Shown: positions 11,427-24,164 of the stretch, piece by piece
How the letters are laid out: each line of letters starts with the position of its first letter
How positions within the stretch are numbered: position 1 is the stretch's first letter
DNA from: Megascapheus bottae
Taxonomy: Eukaryota > Chordata > Mammalia > Rodentia > Geomyidae
DNA: 64,000 bases
Assembly: GCA_024803745.1 (NCBI GenBank)
Contig: JANJXV010000024.1
Span: 18,857,927-18,921,926 of the forward strand
Direction: 5' to 3'
The notes under the pieces: model-generated
Database searches by the model: none
The model's input: only the letters and a program-made list of their open reading frames with translations
Told to the model about the DNA's origin: nothing
Made by a program: the position numbers and the translations under genes

Positions 11427-13577
11427 CATGATTCTGTACTTAAAGAATCCTGTAGACTCCACTCCCAAGCTCCTTTAGCTGATTCAAAACTTTGGCAAGG
11501 TAGCAGGGTATAAAATTAACCCTCAAAAATCAACTGCATTCCTCTACACCAACAGTGAGAGGAATGAAGCAACAATCAGGAAAGCAACTCCTTTTGCAAT
11601 AGCCTCAAAGAAAATAAAGTACCTAGGAATTATCTTAACTAAGAATGTAAAGGACCTTTTTGATGAAAATTTTAAAACCCTGAAAAAGGAAATTAAAGCA
11701 GAACTGAGGAAATGGAAAAACCTCCCATGCTCCTGGATTGGAAGAATCAACATAGTGAAAATGACAATCTTGCCAAGGGCTATCTACAAATTCAACGCAA
11801 TACCCATCAATATCCCAATGGCATTCTTTAAAGAAATAGAAGAGACAATCCAAAATTTCATATGAAATAATAGAAGACCCTGTATAGCAAAAACACTTCT
11901 TAGTAGAAAGAACAGCACAGGAGGAATTTCAATACCAAACTTTAGACTCTATTACAGAGCTATAATTCTCAAAACAGCTTGGTACTGGCACAAGATCAGG
12001 CCTGAAGACCAATGGAATAGAACTGAAGACCCAGATATTAAACCACAGACCTACGGCCTCCAATCTTTGATAAGGGAGCTAAAAAACTAGAATGGAAGAA
12101 AGACAGCCTCTTCAACAAGTGGTGCTGGCAGAACTGGTTAAGCACCTGCAGAAAACTAAAGTTAGATCCTTCTTTGTCACCCTGCACTAGAATTAACTCC
12201 AAATGGATCAAAGACCTAGAGGTAAAAGCTGACACACTGAAAACTTTACAATAAGGAATAGGAGATACACTAGGCCTCCTTGACACAGGTCAAAACTTTC
12301 TTAATAAGGACCAAGAATCACAACAAATCAGAGAAAGGCTGGATAAGTGGGACTGCATTAAACTTCAGAGCTTTTGTATGGCAAAGGACATAGCTAGTAA
12401 ATTAATTAGGAAGCCTACAGAGTGGGAGAAGATCTTCACCAACCATACAACAGACAAAGGCCTCATATCTAAAATATATCAACAGCTCAAAAAATTGAAT
12501 CACTCCAAAACTAATCTCCAAAGAAAAAACCATCCCATTAAAAGATGGGCCAAAGAGTTAAAGAGAGTCTTCTCTGAAGAAGAAAGAAAAATGGTCTATA
12601 GACACATGAAGAAATGCTCAATATCTCTGGTCATAAAAGAAATGCAAATCAAAACAACTCTAAGATTCCACCTCACTCCAGTTAGAATGGCCAGGATCAA
12701 GAAAACTAATGACAACAGATGCTGGAGGGGATGTGGCCAGGAGGGATCACTACTACACTGTTGGTGGGAGTGCAAACTCATTCAACCACTATGAAAAGCA
12801 GTATGGCAGTTCCTCAAAAGACTAAACATAGAGCTCCCCTATGACCCAACAATTCCACTACTTGGCATTTACCCAAATGTCCAGAAACAAGGACATACTA
12901 AATCCACTAGCACAACAATATTCATTGCAGCACTATTTACCATAGCAAAGATGTGGAACCAACCCAGATGCCCCTCAGTTGATGAGTGGATCAACAAGAT
13001 GTGGTATTTATACACAATGGCTATCAGAAAGAATGACATTGCCCCATTTGTAAGGAAATGGAAAGGCTTAGAAAAAATCATATTAAGTGAAGTAAGCCAG
13101 ACTCAAAGGAACATAGGCCCAAGAGTCTCCCTCATTTGTCAAAATCAGTAGAAACCTTGGGCTCTATCTATTGTAAATCTCCTAGCAGAGATTTATAATA
13201 GAACAAAATCTAGAGACATAATACCAAATAGTATGACACTAATGTAAGGACCTCCAGGATATAGAAACAAAAGCCATATGATGAGTGATTGTTGTCCTTA
13301 ATGTACTATGTTATTTCTCATCTCTTTTGCTATCCCTTGGTTATCTCATATTGTTACAATATTTCACCTTGTTATCTGATATATTTCATATGTGCTTAAT
13401 TGGTTATATGAAATTGGATAAGGAATGGGGGAAAGCAAGATGAGCGGGGAGAGGGTGGGAGGGAAATGGGGACCAAGACATGAGAAAGGGTATCAATGTT
13501 TGTGAAGTAACACACCTTCTGTCTGGTGAATATAATGTAACTCTTCTATTAATTACAATAAAATTTTTTAAAAAGGC
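11427..13577 (+). mobile_element. LINE-1, 5'-truncated, with ORF2 C-terminal part and 3'UTR
   Basis: Translating the plus strand gives L1 ORF2 blocks in order: [70 protein letters not shown] and EWINKMWYLYTM, then a GA-rich 3'UTR ending in AATAAA-like sequence. In-frame stops (for example after [12 protein letters not shown]) make it inactive. A 13-bp duplication AAAAAAGTCTACT flanks it at 11,414-11,426 and 13,578-13,590. Truncation removed everything before the end of the reverse transcriptase domain. Confidence 0.93.
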
Positions 13578-13590
13578 AAAAAAGTCTACT
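13578..13590 (+). repeat. Right target-site duplication of the L1
   Basis: AAAAAAGTCTACT, identical to 11,414-11,426, directly after the A-rich tail. Confidence 0.85.
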
Positions 13591-15744
13591 ACATTAAGCA
13601 AAGCAAAACAAACAAAACATAGAATAACTCTCTGTAAGTTATCAGAAACAGGAATCAAAATAATATTATACTTTTTGACAACAGTGTTAGAAGCTAGAAG
13701 ATGATAGAATAATTACTTTAAAAATTAGAAAGAATTCTTTTTCTTTAACAAATTCTAGATCAACCAAATTATCATCTGGGTACAAGAGTCGTGAGTGCCC
13801 ACAAATGAATCTTTTAGGTAGCAGCTACACAATGTACTCTAGCACAACAAGGGAAGGAACCAAGGCAGGGAAAAGACTTTTGATCCAAAACACAGAAACC
13901 TCCAGGACAGAAAAATGAGACAAGGCACCAGACTGAAAGGCAGTCCCGGATTGACAGCTATAAGGGAAGACTATAAAGCCAATGTGTTGAAGAAGGCAGT
14001 CAGAGATTCCCTTGAAGAATATCTGACAAGAAGAAAAGACAAAATATTCATAGATTCTCCAATTCATGAGAAAACTGAAAATGTAATATTGGTAGGCACT
14101 CACATTAATGAAATAACTGCTTATATCAACAATTAATGTTACATGTGCTTATAATTTAATATTTCTATGTATTAAATATTATACATATGCAAAACAAATA
14201 GAAAAATGAGACAATTCTATTCTCAGCAAAGAAGAAAATTTACATAAAGAAGAAAACCTGGTCCTAAAATAATCATGCTACAGAAGGAAACATTTTATCA
14301 TTATATTAGTGAGTTTCATATAATTAAGTAATACAGAGAGACATGTGTGTTGCAGTTGGTGAGATTTCTATATATCATAATAAGTCATTAATAGGAGATT
14401 TCAAAATTGACAGATCAGGTATTAGCAACATAAACACATTATTCAGACATATAAACACAAGCAGAAACAAAGCTGGTTCCTTCCAAGAAGTAGGACATGT
14501 GGGTGGAAAAGAGAAGAATGGGCTGCTATTTTTCAATAAAAGCTTATTAGTACTCTATTAAAAAAACACCATAAACACCATGTGCAATGTCACTGTAAGA
14601 ATGCTTTTAATTTAATTGTATTGGAGGAAATTTTTTGTTAGTGCTTCTAACAGCACATTTCCCCAGCTCTTTCCTTTCCATAGTATGCCATAATGTTCTC
14701 CATAAGTCTGATTGGCTTTCCCTGCAGTCCTGCTTCAACCTTGGCCTAAGTTCCAAGCCAAGTGTTGGAGTACAATTGCATAGTTACCTGTATGATATTG
14801 AAAACACTATTACAGCTCTACTGTCTTTTCTGCATTCCTTGACAATGGAAACAAATTCAAACCCTGCTTTAAATGCTTTAAGTCAACCCTCAAAAGCATT
14901 TAAATGATGATCAAAGCAAGAACGGAAACATTGAGGGACTGAGGCCTCTTCCACCCCAGGTCTCTGCCTATAGGATGGCTTTACACCTGCAGTTTGTCTT
15001 GGGGAGATGTTTTTCTCTCCCTCCTTTGAACCAGCCCAGGCATGTGGACATTCTCTTATACCCATCAGGAAATGAACTTCCCATCTGTTTTTCAGTGATA
15101 CAGAGAAGGGCATTAGTTATAAACACTCTGGCAGTTCTGATCCCCAAATACTTTTCATTTAAGAAACATTAAACATTTTGAAACAGACTTCTCAGAGAAC
15201 AGCACAACAGCCTCTCTGGCAGCTCTTACGGTATTCCTCAATGGGTATTTTTGTCCCTCCATGTAAAAACAACAGCCTAGAGGGAGGAGGAGAACACATG
15301 GCCTCCTCCTGGGGCCAGAACTCTGCTTTCCGATTGCCAAAAGAGCTAGCAGCAGCTGTGCCCGTGGGGGGACAACATCAACTGTGCACCCTGCCCAGCT
15401 CCATCAGATGCCCAGGGACCAAATACCATCAGCCTCGTGAATGGTCACGTGGGTCAGGAAGTGACAAGAGAGGAACGTCCTTCTGGCTTGTCCTTGTCTG
15501 TAAAGGCAGGTACCTTTGAGGCTTTCCCAAATACTGGGTTAAAACTGGATCCTGAAAATACTAAGGAAAAGCATATGGTCAAGGCATCATACAAGAGTCC
15601 ATGCAATTCTGTGAAGGCTAATGGATGACTTGGACAGTGAGAAGGTCTTTCATCCATCCAGAGGAGGCATAGGTAGCTCAATGGTGTCAGAATGGAAGTC
15701 ATGAGAGCTGGTTTGTGTGGTGAGATTTTTGTTTTGTTTTTTTT
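13591..15744. other. Unique-looking intergenic DNA
   Basis: AT-rich to about 14,640, then moderate GC. No gene recognised; open frames are short and lack homologues I can name. Confidence 0.55.
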
Positions 15745-15975
15745 TCTTGATCCTGGGGCTTGAACTCCTGGCCTGCATGCTGTCCTAGAGCTCTTAACCA
15801 TTAGGTTAGTGCTCTATCACTTTGAGTCACAACACCACTTCCAGTTTTCTGGTGGTTATTTGGAGATAAGAGTCTCGTGGACTTTTCTGCCAGGGCTGGC
15901 TTTGAACTACAGTCCTCAGATCTCAGCCTCCTGAGGAGTTAGGCTCACAGACAGGAGCCAACAGTGCCTGGCCTG
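15745..15975 (-). mobile_element. B1-Geo SINE
   Basis: GGGGCTTGAACTCCTGGCCT to CAGCCTCCTGAGGAGTTAGG with all internal blocks. Confidence 0.85.
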
Positions 15976-16299
15976 GTATATAATTTAATCCTTCATTTAC
16001 TCACTGTATAACCTAATGAGGAGCCAGATATGTGTCTATTTCCTGAGCAAGGGACAATCATTAACAAATAAACAATTGTCAAATACATTAGACATATACA
16101 ATTAAAGTAATAATTAACTATATCAATTAACTATGTTAATAATTTAAAATATTTTATTTATAAATGTTCATGGTGAATATAAATATATTAAACAAATATA
16201 AAGATATTAAATATAAACAATCTTTGATAAACAATTTGTAAATAACTGAAACCAGAAATACCTGTGCATCAGTTGAGGGTTTGCAAGCTCTGATCTGTG

Positions 16300-16434
16300 T
16301 TAATGCCTCCATTTCTACAAGTACAAATTTCGACACAGTGGAGTATGAAGACCAGGGACTTGGAACCAGCAAAGATACAACTCAAGCCTCTTGTTCAAAG
16401 AAAATTTACTGTATGACCTTGAGCAAGTTTCTTA
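16300..16434 (+). mobile_element. MIR-like remnant cut by a SINE
   Basis: GACTTGGAACCAGC ... CTGTATGACCTTGAGCAAGT matches the MIR core 'ctgtgtgaccttgggcaagt' order. It ends where the B1-Geo SINE at 16,440 begins. Confidence 0.55.
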
Positions 16435-16458
16435 TTAATTTTTTTTTTTTGCAGGAGA

Positions 16459-16655
16459 GCCAGTCCTGGGCCTTGAACTCACAGCCTAAGTATTGTCCCT
16501 GACCTTTTTTGCTTAAGCCACTTGAGCCATAGTTCTCCCCTTTTTTTGGTAGTTACTCTTGCAAACTTTCCTGCCCAGGTTGACTGAACCGTGAACTTCA
16601 GCTCTCATCCTCCTCAGTAGCTAGGATTACAGATGTGAGTGAGCCATAGTCACTT
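16459..16655 (-). mobile_element. B1-Geo SINE
   Basis: CCTGGGCCTTGAACTCACAG to TCAGTAGCTAGGATTACAGA; inserted into an older MIR-like sequence. Confidence 0.8.
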
Positions 16656-18654
16656 GGCTCTTATTCTTGCCTAAGCCCATTGCGAGTTAACTTTGAAACG
16701 TCTTCTCTAAAGTTTTTGGAAGAATGAAGTAAGATCGCCAATGGTGTACAACAGCTGCTCAGGGAGTGCTTCCGTTTTCAAGCCCAGCAGGTTCGTGGTA
16801 CAAGTAGTGTAAGAGAACATAAACTTCCATCTCCTGAACTTCCATCTCCACTTGGTCTTCACCCCACCCCACTCTGTCCTAGGCTTCCTGGCCTCCACAG
16901 CATCACCACCATTGGGTGAATTATCCTGGAACCTGAGCATAGGACGAGGAGTTTATATACCTGCTTTCTTTTCTTTGGAACAGGCCCTGCTATTCCCTAT
17001 ACATCTCACTTATCTCCTGAACAGAAGTGACAACCAGTGTGAAATGAGATGATAAATCTGTATCTGATCAACCTCATCACAATGGACCCATCTGTGAAAC
17101 CCTGGGTGCCCAGGGGTATATTTGCTACATCAATGCCCCAGGAACGTGCTTTACACTTTAAATGCAGGTTTTGCTATGTAAGGCGAAGGGATCAGCAAAC
17201 AATTGTCACTGAAAAGAGCACCTCACTCACAGCTCCCAGGCTGTCATGTCATACAGGGCCACAAGGGCAAAAGCTAGGGCTGGCCAGCAGGCCGAGACAA
17301 AAGGAGAGGGGAAGGGAGCCAGAGGGAGGGAGGAAGGGAGGGAAGACAGAACGGCCACATGCAGGCATACACTTTCACTGTGGTTTTATACAAGAACAAG
17401 CAGCTTAGGATTTGCTGGTGGGAATAATTTCAGCACCATCTGGGACATAGGGACTGTCCCCAGTCATCAGATACTGGGCCCCAGGGTGCTTAGGGTAGGT
17501 GACTAGGGAAGGAGGGGTGGGCAGGATGCAAGGGGGTTTGGATTTGCACAGGACAGACATGTTGTAGGCCAGAAACTGGTGAACTCTGGCAAGGGTGGTC
17601 CCTCCCAAACCAGCAAGTGCCTAGTGGTTAAAAGCAGTAGAAATACAGCAAACAGAAAAGAGGGGTTACAACATAACAGAAAGGGGGGCAGTGATCAAGA
17701 ACCCTTGTACTGAAAATTGACACGTTGAACTGAAACCTCTTTGTCCAACTACTCTGAGGTAATTAAAAAGTAAAAACAAAACCAATCATAATGCTCTCAG
17801 CCAATATACCAAATGGCTAGGCAGAATCAGAATGTCAGGCAGGGGGCTTCTGTCATAGGTGCCTTAGCAAGGAAAAGCCTCTTGTGTAGAAACAGAAATC
17901 GCAAAGGTCAAGTTGCTCACAGGGAAGGGATATGGGAAATACATGTGCCTAAAACCCAGAAGTAGCATAAGGCATGCTGACCAGAGTGAAGAGGGAAAAA
18001 TGAATATATATATATATAATATATATATACATACTTATGCTTCTTTCCAGGTAAACCTTGTTCATGTCCATAGTGTAACATCCTGGGGCACTATTTCTGA
18101 GAATAAATGAATCCCTCATACTCTCTGAGTAGAGAAAATTACATTTGGATTCAGGGTGCAATAGAATGAGGATTATTTTGCTTGAGTGCATTGACCTTTA
18201 TTCACCAGTCCATCAGAATTTCTGGAGCATGAATCTGAGTCCAGCCTCCTCCACGAAAGCTCACGTGAAGGAGGAAAATTCTTGACTGGCTGAAGTCCAG
18301 AACATTCTCTTCCCGAGCATCCAGACACAGGGAAAGAAAATCAAATCCACAGACTTTGGGAATCTAGTTAGGGAATCATTGTAGGAGATACGGCAAACAG
18401 CAGTGCGGCTCAGTGACTCTCTAGAGAAAATTGGTCTTCCTGTCGCCGACTACAAAGAACAATTACATTCCCCAATATTCCTCCAACTGAGCAAAACATC
18501 ACAGACAAATTGCCAGTTTGTGCCTCTTCTTGCCATTCGGCTAAATAATCAGGAAACAATAGTTAGGCACACATACACAGCCCCCAGGCTCACGAAAAAG
18601 GCAAAACACTTTTGAAAAACATGTAGCCAGAGTTTTAAAGATGGGCAACATTTT
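16656..18654. other. Intergenic DNA just beyond the CREB3L2 3' end
   Basis: Includes a purine-rich stretch (17,290-17,350) and an (AT)n at 18,005-18,030. The segment 17,240-17,640 may be an old LTR-type repeat but I could not assign it. 18,190-18,620 looks unique. Confidence 0.5.
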
Positions 18655-18671
18655 ACTATTTAAGAAAAATA

Positions 18672-18762
18672 TTTATTTGCAAGAAATGGAAATACAAAGG
18701 CATTACAACAATTTATTTTTTTTCCAACTAAGTACAAGAATTCTACAAAGCTCTTTTTTATT
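18672..18762 (-). terminator. CREB3L2: Cluster of three polyadenylation signals, putative CREB3L2 3' end
   Basis: On the minus strand AATAAA occurs at 18,757-18,762, 18,712-18,717 and 18,672-18,677, in an AT-rich stretch with ATTTA motifs. Cleavage 10-30 bases past the last signal would fall near 18,645-18,660. The spacing from the stop codon fits the known long CREB3L2 3'UTR. Which signal is used cannot be told from sequence. Confidence 0.6.
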
Positions 18763-19958
18763 TTGGGCATTTACTTGGCTATAATAAAGAATAAAAGGCC
18801 ATAAAAACAGCAGTAGGACAGATAACAGACTCACAATGCACTCAGATTTAAATACTGTGATGAGACAGAGGAAAGCTTGGCCATCAGTACAGACATTAAA
18901 GCTGGCTGGTGATTACAAGTCCAGGGTCTATTCGCCATTGTGCAGGAAAGGCAAGCTCAGGGCACTTCCCAGAGTGCTGGCTTTCCCCACACTTTATCTG
19001 GAAGGGAGATTTTTGAAGCAGTCTAGACCATGAGTGGGAAAAAAATTCATGTTTCCACCTAGCTGGAGCAGAGAAAAGGAGCTGAAACCCTTTTTTCCCC
19101 CACCAGGTACAAAGCCTGCTCGTTGAAACTCAGAGGAGACTGGATGGGAAAGGCAAAAGGCCACACAGAGGCCACAAAACTGAGCAATGTGTGTGTGGGG
19201 GGGGAGGGTGGAGCATGGCATCACAACTGTACAACTGCATGGAGCTGTTTCCTGCACAGAGAGCTTGAAGATTTGCAGTGTCCTCCCCAAAGAAATCTGT
19301 TCAACATGTCTTACAAATGAATGTACCCCTTGAACCCCTAGTTCTTCACCCATCTCATAGTAGCCAATCATCCTTATTTCTGTATCTACCAAATTAAAAT
19401 GTGTTTAACACATGATTCAACATCTTGGTAAGTATTCAAGAAATACCATTTCACTTCCTTCTAGAAACCAAGACAAAAATAAGGCATCCCCAAATTTCAG
19501 ATTACCCCAAATAGTCTAACAGCTTTCCTTTCCTGTGGTTAAGAGCTTATGGACCCCAGCCCATAGGTAGAGAGCTTTTAATCCTTCAGTGGGCCAGGTT
19601 CCTCTGCACTCAGAAAATGCTTGGCGGGGTGCATTTAGCATGCCTTTAATCCTGGATGACCATTTTTGTGATGTGATTGCTCTTCTACGAAATGGGAAAT
19701 GGGATTTTTCTAATGGATATAGCTGTGTTTTTTTTCTTCTCCAGATGTACAACTCTAATAATGGTTCACTCCTAGAAAACTGGTTTTGAGCCTTTGGAAA
19801 AAGTCCCCCCAGCCCTGCCACCTCCCTGTCACAATTCACTTGAATATAATTCTATAAAGCTATATATAACAACTCCCAGGAATGAGGAATTCCTTCCCCA
19901 GTCATCCTGGATTCAAATGTTAAGGCACATGTGAGGTACAATAAATACCTAAGAGGAA

Positions 19959-19960
<2 letters not shown>

Positions 19961-20025
<65 letters not shown>

Positions 20026-20071
20026 GGGGGGGGGGAGAGAGGGAGGGAGGGAGGGAGGGAGGGAGGGAGAG

Positions 20072-20150
<79 letters not shown>
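19961..20150 (+). repeat. (GA)n with (GGGA)n core, in the CREB3L2 3'UTR
   Basis: GA run, a GGGGG block, GGGA units, and a second GA run: about 190 bases of nearly pure purine; pyrimidine in the mRNA. Confidence 0.97.
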
Positions 20151-20154
<4 letters not shown>

Positions 20155-20277
20155 CTCGCGAGGGGGGGCGGCTGAACTTGAGGATTCCTCAGTCAATTCA
20201 GAAATAAGTTTCCTTCTGATTTCCCAGCATTTTCTAGGGCCTCAGGCAGCGTCTTTCTTTATTAAAACTAAAAAGCC

Positions 20278-20505
20278 ACCAGGTATTGGTGGTTCATACT
20301 TGTAATCCTAGCTACTCAGGAGGCTGAGATCTGAGGATCCTAGTTCAAAGTCAGCCTGGGCAGGAAAGTTCATGAATTTCATATCTTCAATTAATTACCA
20401 AAAAGCAGAGAATGGCACTGTGGCTCAGAGTGGTAGAGCACTAGCCTTGAGCACAAAAGCTCAGAGACAGTGCCCATACCCTGAATTCAAGCTTCAAGAC
20501 CAACA
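20278..20505 (+). mobile_element. B1-Geo SINE inside the CREB3L2 3'UTR
   Basis: Head TACTTGTAATCCTAGCTACT, Geo part GGTAGAGCACTAGCCTTGAG, A-rich tail. Antisense to CREB3L2. Confidence 0.87.
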
Positions 20506-20875
20506 AAAACAAAACAAAGTAATTTAAGAAGAAAAAAACCTGAAAGATCTAAGAAGAAAAGAATGAATGAATGAGTGATCTGGACTCTGGTATTTATAGT
20601 TGGTTGATAAATAAGTTGAAGTGAAAGATACTTTTCCAATCTTCAAATTAGTTCTCTAAATCAAACTCCATTTTAGTAACCCAAAGGTTATCTAATTTTG
20701 GCAGCAAGTCCCACCCCCACCTCCTGCCAGGAAAGAAAACTTATTTCAGGTGTCAGGTTTTTACAGAACACTCGCTTTCTGGGGGCTAGAGAAACTCCAG
20801 AGTCCTAATTCTTCACTGTCTTTCTCCACATGGGGACTGAGGCCTCTCATTTTGGGGATTCATGCTTTACCACAG

Positions 20876-21475
20876 GGTTGGAAGTGGATCAACAAGATGT
20901 GGTATTTGTCCACAACGGAATCCTATGCTGCTGTCAGAAAGAATGACATCGCCCCATTTGTTAGGAAATGGAAAGACTTAGAAAAGATCATATTAAGAGA
21001 AGTAAGCCAGACTCAAAGGAACTTAGGCTCAATGGTTGCCTCATTTGTCATAATCAGTAGAAACCTTGGGCTCTCCTAGCAGAGATTTGCAATAGAGCAA
21101 AACCTTGATACAAAAGGCCATATAGTAGGACGCTAAATGAAAGGATCTCTAGGATATAGAAACATAAGCCATATAATGAATGATTGTTGTTCTTAAGGTA
21201 CTATGTTATCTCTCATCTCTTTTGCTGTGCCTTGGTTATCTCATATTGTTACAGTATCTCACTTTGTTACCTGATATATCGGATATATTTGTATTTGGTT
21301 ATTTGAAATTGGATAGGGAAGGGGGGGAAAACAAGATGAGGGGTGGGGGTGGGGGGGAGGGAAATGGGGACCAAGACATGTGAAAGGGTATCAATGTATG
21401 GGAATTAATGCACTATCTATCTGGCAAATATCATGTATCCCTTCTATTAATTACAATAAAAAATATATGAAAAAA
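20876..21475 (+). mobile_element. LINE-1 3' end (last ORF2 codons and 3'UTR), antisense in the CREB3L2 3'UTR
   Basis: Same sequence as 12,985-13,570: GGATCAACAAGATGTGGTA, ATTAAGAGAAGTAAGCCAGA, then the GA-rich 3'UTR and ATTAATTACAATAAAA tail. The orientation is opposite to CREB3L2 transcription. No clear target duplication was found. Confidence 0.88.
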
Positions 21476-22574
21476 AAGAACCCTGGGGGGTGGGGAGGGA
21501 TTACTCGGCTCCAGTCCAACGTAATTGAAGCCAAAAGAGAGGAACTACAGGTTTACCTGTTGGAAAATCCTATAATAAGCAGATTGAGCATTATAGCTTC
21601 TGATTTCTCTGTTTCATATTTTTTCTAAATTTAAGTTCAGGCACTGCCTGAATTCATGGTTATCTTCAGAGCTAATCATGAATTACTGACCTGTTTACAG
21701 GTCCACTTCTAGAGCGGAGGAAACAAATCTACTGAAGTTGGGAGAAAACACATCTCCGAAATGATGTGGAACTAATCTGGTGTAAAGTGATGTTTCTGTG
21801 ACCCCCGGGAGAGAACGAGACTCCGTTCACCTTTCTCACACCCAAGCCAAGGGTGGAGGGCAGAGGTTTTCTTAGAATAGCAATGCTGGTTCCTGGAAGC
21901 CCTTTTACAGGGCCATTTGAGTTCTCTGGCTCATGTCCCAGGTCTCTAGTTACAGATTCTGCAATGGAACAACAGTTTTTCCAGAGAAAAAATCCTGCTG
22001 TATATAGTGTGATGTCCAATAAAATAGGTAGAGATGAACATGAAATCCTCAAAGAACTAAGCACTAGGGCCAGAAGTTTCCCTTTTCTTCTCCAGTGATG
22101 GCCTAGGGACAACAAGGGGCTGGCATTTTACAGAAAACTTGAATCAAGTGTGGTCAGTGGGACATAGGCCAGATACAAGAGGACCAAGAGCCAGAGAAAA
22201 TGGAATGAAAGGAAGCGGGAAGAAGCAGAGGTGCCCAACTACCTCTCCACCTCCTGGGCCCAGCAACCCAGCCCACCCAGTCCACATAAAGAACCTGTCA
22301 GAACTGTCAGAACCATAAAGGTCCTGATGTGACTGTTAAGCACAGCCTGGCCTGAAGGTCAGGAACCTTCTCCACCTCAGCGTGGAAAGATCACTTCTCA
22401 CAGTGACTCCAAGTGGACCCAGACTGAGGATGCAGCAAGCCATTAGTGGGGAGAAGATAGCAAATGCAAGTACTGCCAAATCCTGTTCTTCATATGGAAT
22501 GGAAGGCCTGGTGTGGCCATGATCTCACTTAATGGAGGCTCCAAAGTCCAGCAGATGATTAGATGACAATAGTG

Positions 22575-22576
<2 letters not shown>

Positions 22577-22613
<37 letters not shown>
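22577..22613 (+). repeat. (GT)n microsatellite
   Basis: About 18 GT units in the 3'UTR. Confidence 0.96.
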
Positions 22614-22617
<4 letters not shown>

Positions 22618-22873
22618 GGAGAAGCTAAAGTTAAAAGCCCTTCAGCTGCTACTATAATACAAAATGTAAGCATATTTCCTATACAAAATCTTTTACAATG
22701 TAGGGGGAGGAAATACTTAAAGGGAGTTTTCTAATACAATAAAAAGGCAATTTCCATTTCTTATTCATATGAAAGAGGAAAGATTTAAACTATAAAAGTT
22801 ACTTTTAATCATTTAAAACAAAAATAAAAAGTAGGCTGGGGATTAGGTTACGTCTCTTTGGGTAAGCTGCAAA

Positions 22874-22891
22874 GTCGTCAAACCTGACGAC
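22874..22891 (-). repeat. Short hairpin in the CREB3L2 3'UTR
   Basis: In mRNA sense GTCGTCA, loop GGUU, UGACGAC: a 7-bp stem with two CpGs in its arms. Confidence 0.75.
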
Positions 22892-23182
22892 ACAAAGGTC
22901 AAGCCTTAGTTAAACAGTCCGAGGGAAGTCAGGGTGCAGAGAGGGAAGCCAGGGAGGAGAGGCCTGACAGGGGTGGAGGGCAAACTAAGAAGGCTGTCTG
23001 CCATGCCTGCTGACAGGGACATAGCTTCTCTGCGTCTGCTTTCTCTTCTTGAGAGAGAAAGCAACAGGCCTCAGAGCCCCAGGTCTGAGCACAAGCCATT
23101 GTGCCATCATACCTTCTGAGTCCATCCACGGACCCAGGCTTAAGGAGACTCCTCAGTAATAATTATTTCTAGCCCTCCAATT

Positions 23183-23183
<1 letters not shown>

Positions 23184-23262
<79 letters not shown>

Positions 23263-23270
23263 GAGAGAGG
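23184..23270 (+). repeat. (GA)n microsatellite in the CREB3L2 3'UTR
   Basis: About 40 GA units, about 820 bases after the stop codon in mRNA terms. Confidence 0.97.
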
Positions 23271-24088
23271 TCATTTGAGAGGACTGAGGAGCTCATGAAA
23301 GGGGCCACTGTGTCACTTGAGCATGGTCACCAGTGGGGAACCTCAGCAAGCTAATAAATACTATTTACACATGGGGAGCATGGGGAGGAGAAGCCAAGGA
23401 GGCACAACTAAGGTCCTTGTTGGGATGCAAATGGGGGAGGTCCTACAAGCAACAGGATGGGCAGGCTGGCCTGGAGGAGAAAAGCCTGATGCCTTCAGGC
23501 ATTGCACTTGCGGCCTGAGTACTCAAAGGTGGCCCCGTCTCTGCCTGTTCCAGTGTGGAACAGTCCAGCGAGGGTACCGGAGGGCAGGGTGGAGGCAGGG
23601 TACTGGTGTGATGCCCTGGCACACCCAGGGCTGATGGGAGCAATCACACTAGAGGCCTAGTGTGAGCAAGGGAGGGCAAGAGTCAGTGCTTTGTCAAATC
23701 CCGGCAGGCATGGGGCTAGTGTCTGAAATGACAACTGAACAAGAGTCACCTCTTCTTTCAGGGAGGACCCAAGTCAGAGGGGAGAATCAGGCAGTATCTT
23801 TGGGCATGATGCATGGAAACAAGCCTGCTTGTCCAATCGCCATGCCACCCCTAAAACTATTTCCTATGGCAATTAGAGAAAGGGAGGGAGAGGCACTGTT
23901 CCCTTCTCCATGAGAGCCAGTGGTGGACATGTAGGCAAAACCCCAGGCCAGCCTCCCATCCCAAGCCACTAACACTCATCCATGTCTTCTTCCAGGTCCA
24001 ATGGGGCAAACAGGAAAAGCTTCTGACAAAGGCAATTTGGGGGTGTCAAGGTGCAGTTAGGGGAAGAGGGAAGATGGAGAAGGCATCA

Positions 24089-24164
24089 TTAGAAGGTGGT
24101 GTTCACTCTTCTCTCCAGTTCTACAACTTTGAGAGTATCGTTCCCTTCCAGTTTGGCGCTGACC
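24089..24164 (-). CDS. CREB3L2: CREB3L2 exon 12 coding part (luminal C-terminus and stop)
   Basis: Codes the last base of Leu496, then VSAKLEGNDTLKVVELERR and VNTTF, and ends at TAA (24,089-24,091). The acceptor is gtcttcacag. NDT and NTT are two further N-glycosylation sequons; the C-terminus is luminal. The 76 coding bases complete a frame of exactly 520 residues when exon 1 is counted. The rest of exon 12 is 3'UTR, running left. Confidence 0.95.

Larger units (their letters stand above)
18655..24088 (-). other. CREB3L2: CREB3L2 3' untranslated region (end inferred)
   Basis: From the stop codon leftward no further acceptor-exon structure is needed, and the first strong cluster of minus-strand AATAAA signals is at 18,672-18,762, about 5.4 kb away. 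Human CREB3L2 mRNA is about 7.4 kb with a 3'UTR of similar size (recalled), which supports the call. In this species the UTR contains two long GA tracts (CU in the mRNA), a (GT)n tract, a B1-Geo SINE and an antisense L1 tail. An earlier AATAAA at 20,258-20,263, close to the SINE, could give a shorter form. Confidence 0.6.

Noticed and set aside
12378..12794. 138-codon open frame
   Set aside because: It is a remnant of L1 ORF2, not a host gene.
17240..17640. Possible old LTR-type repeat
   Set aside because: Some blocks feel retrovirus-like, but no TG...CA ends or duplication were found.
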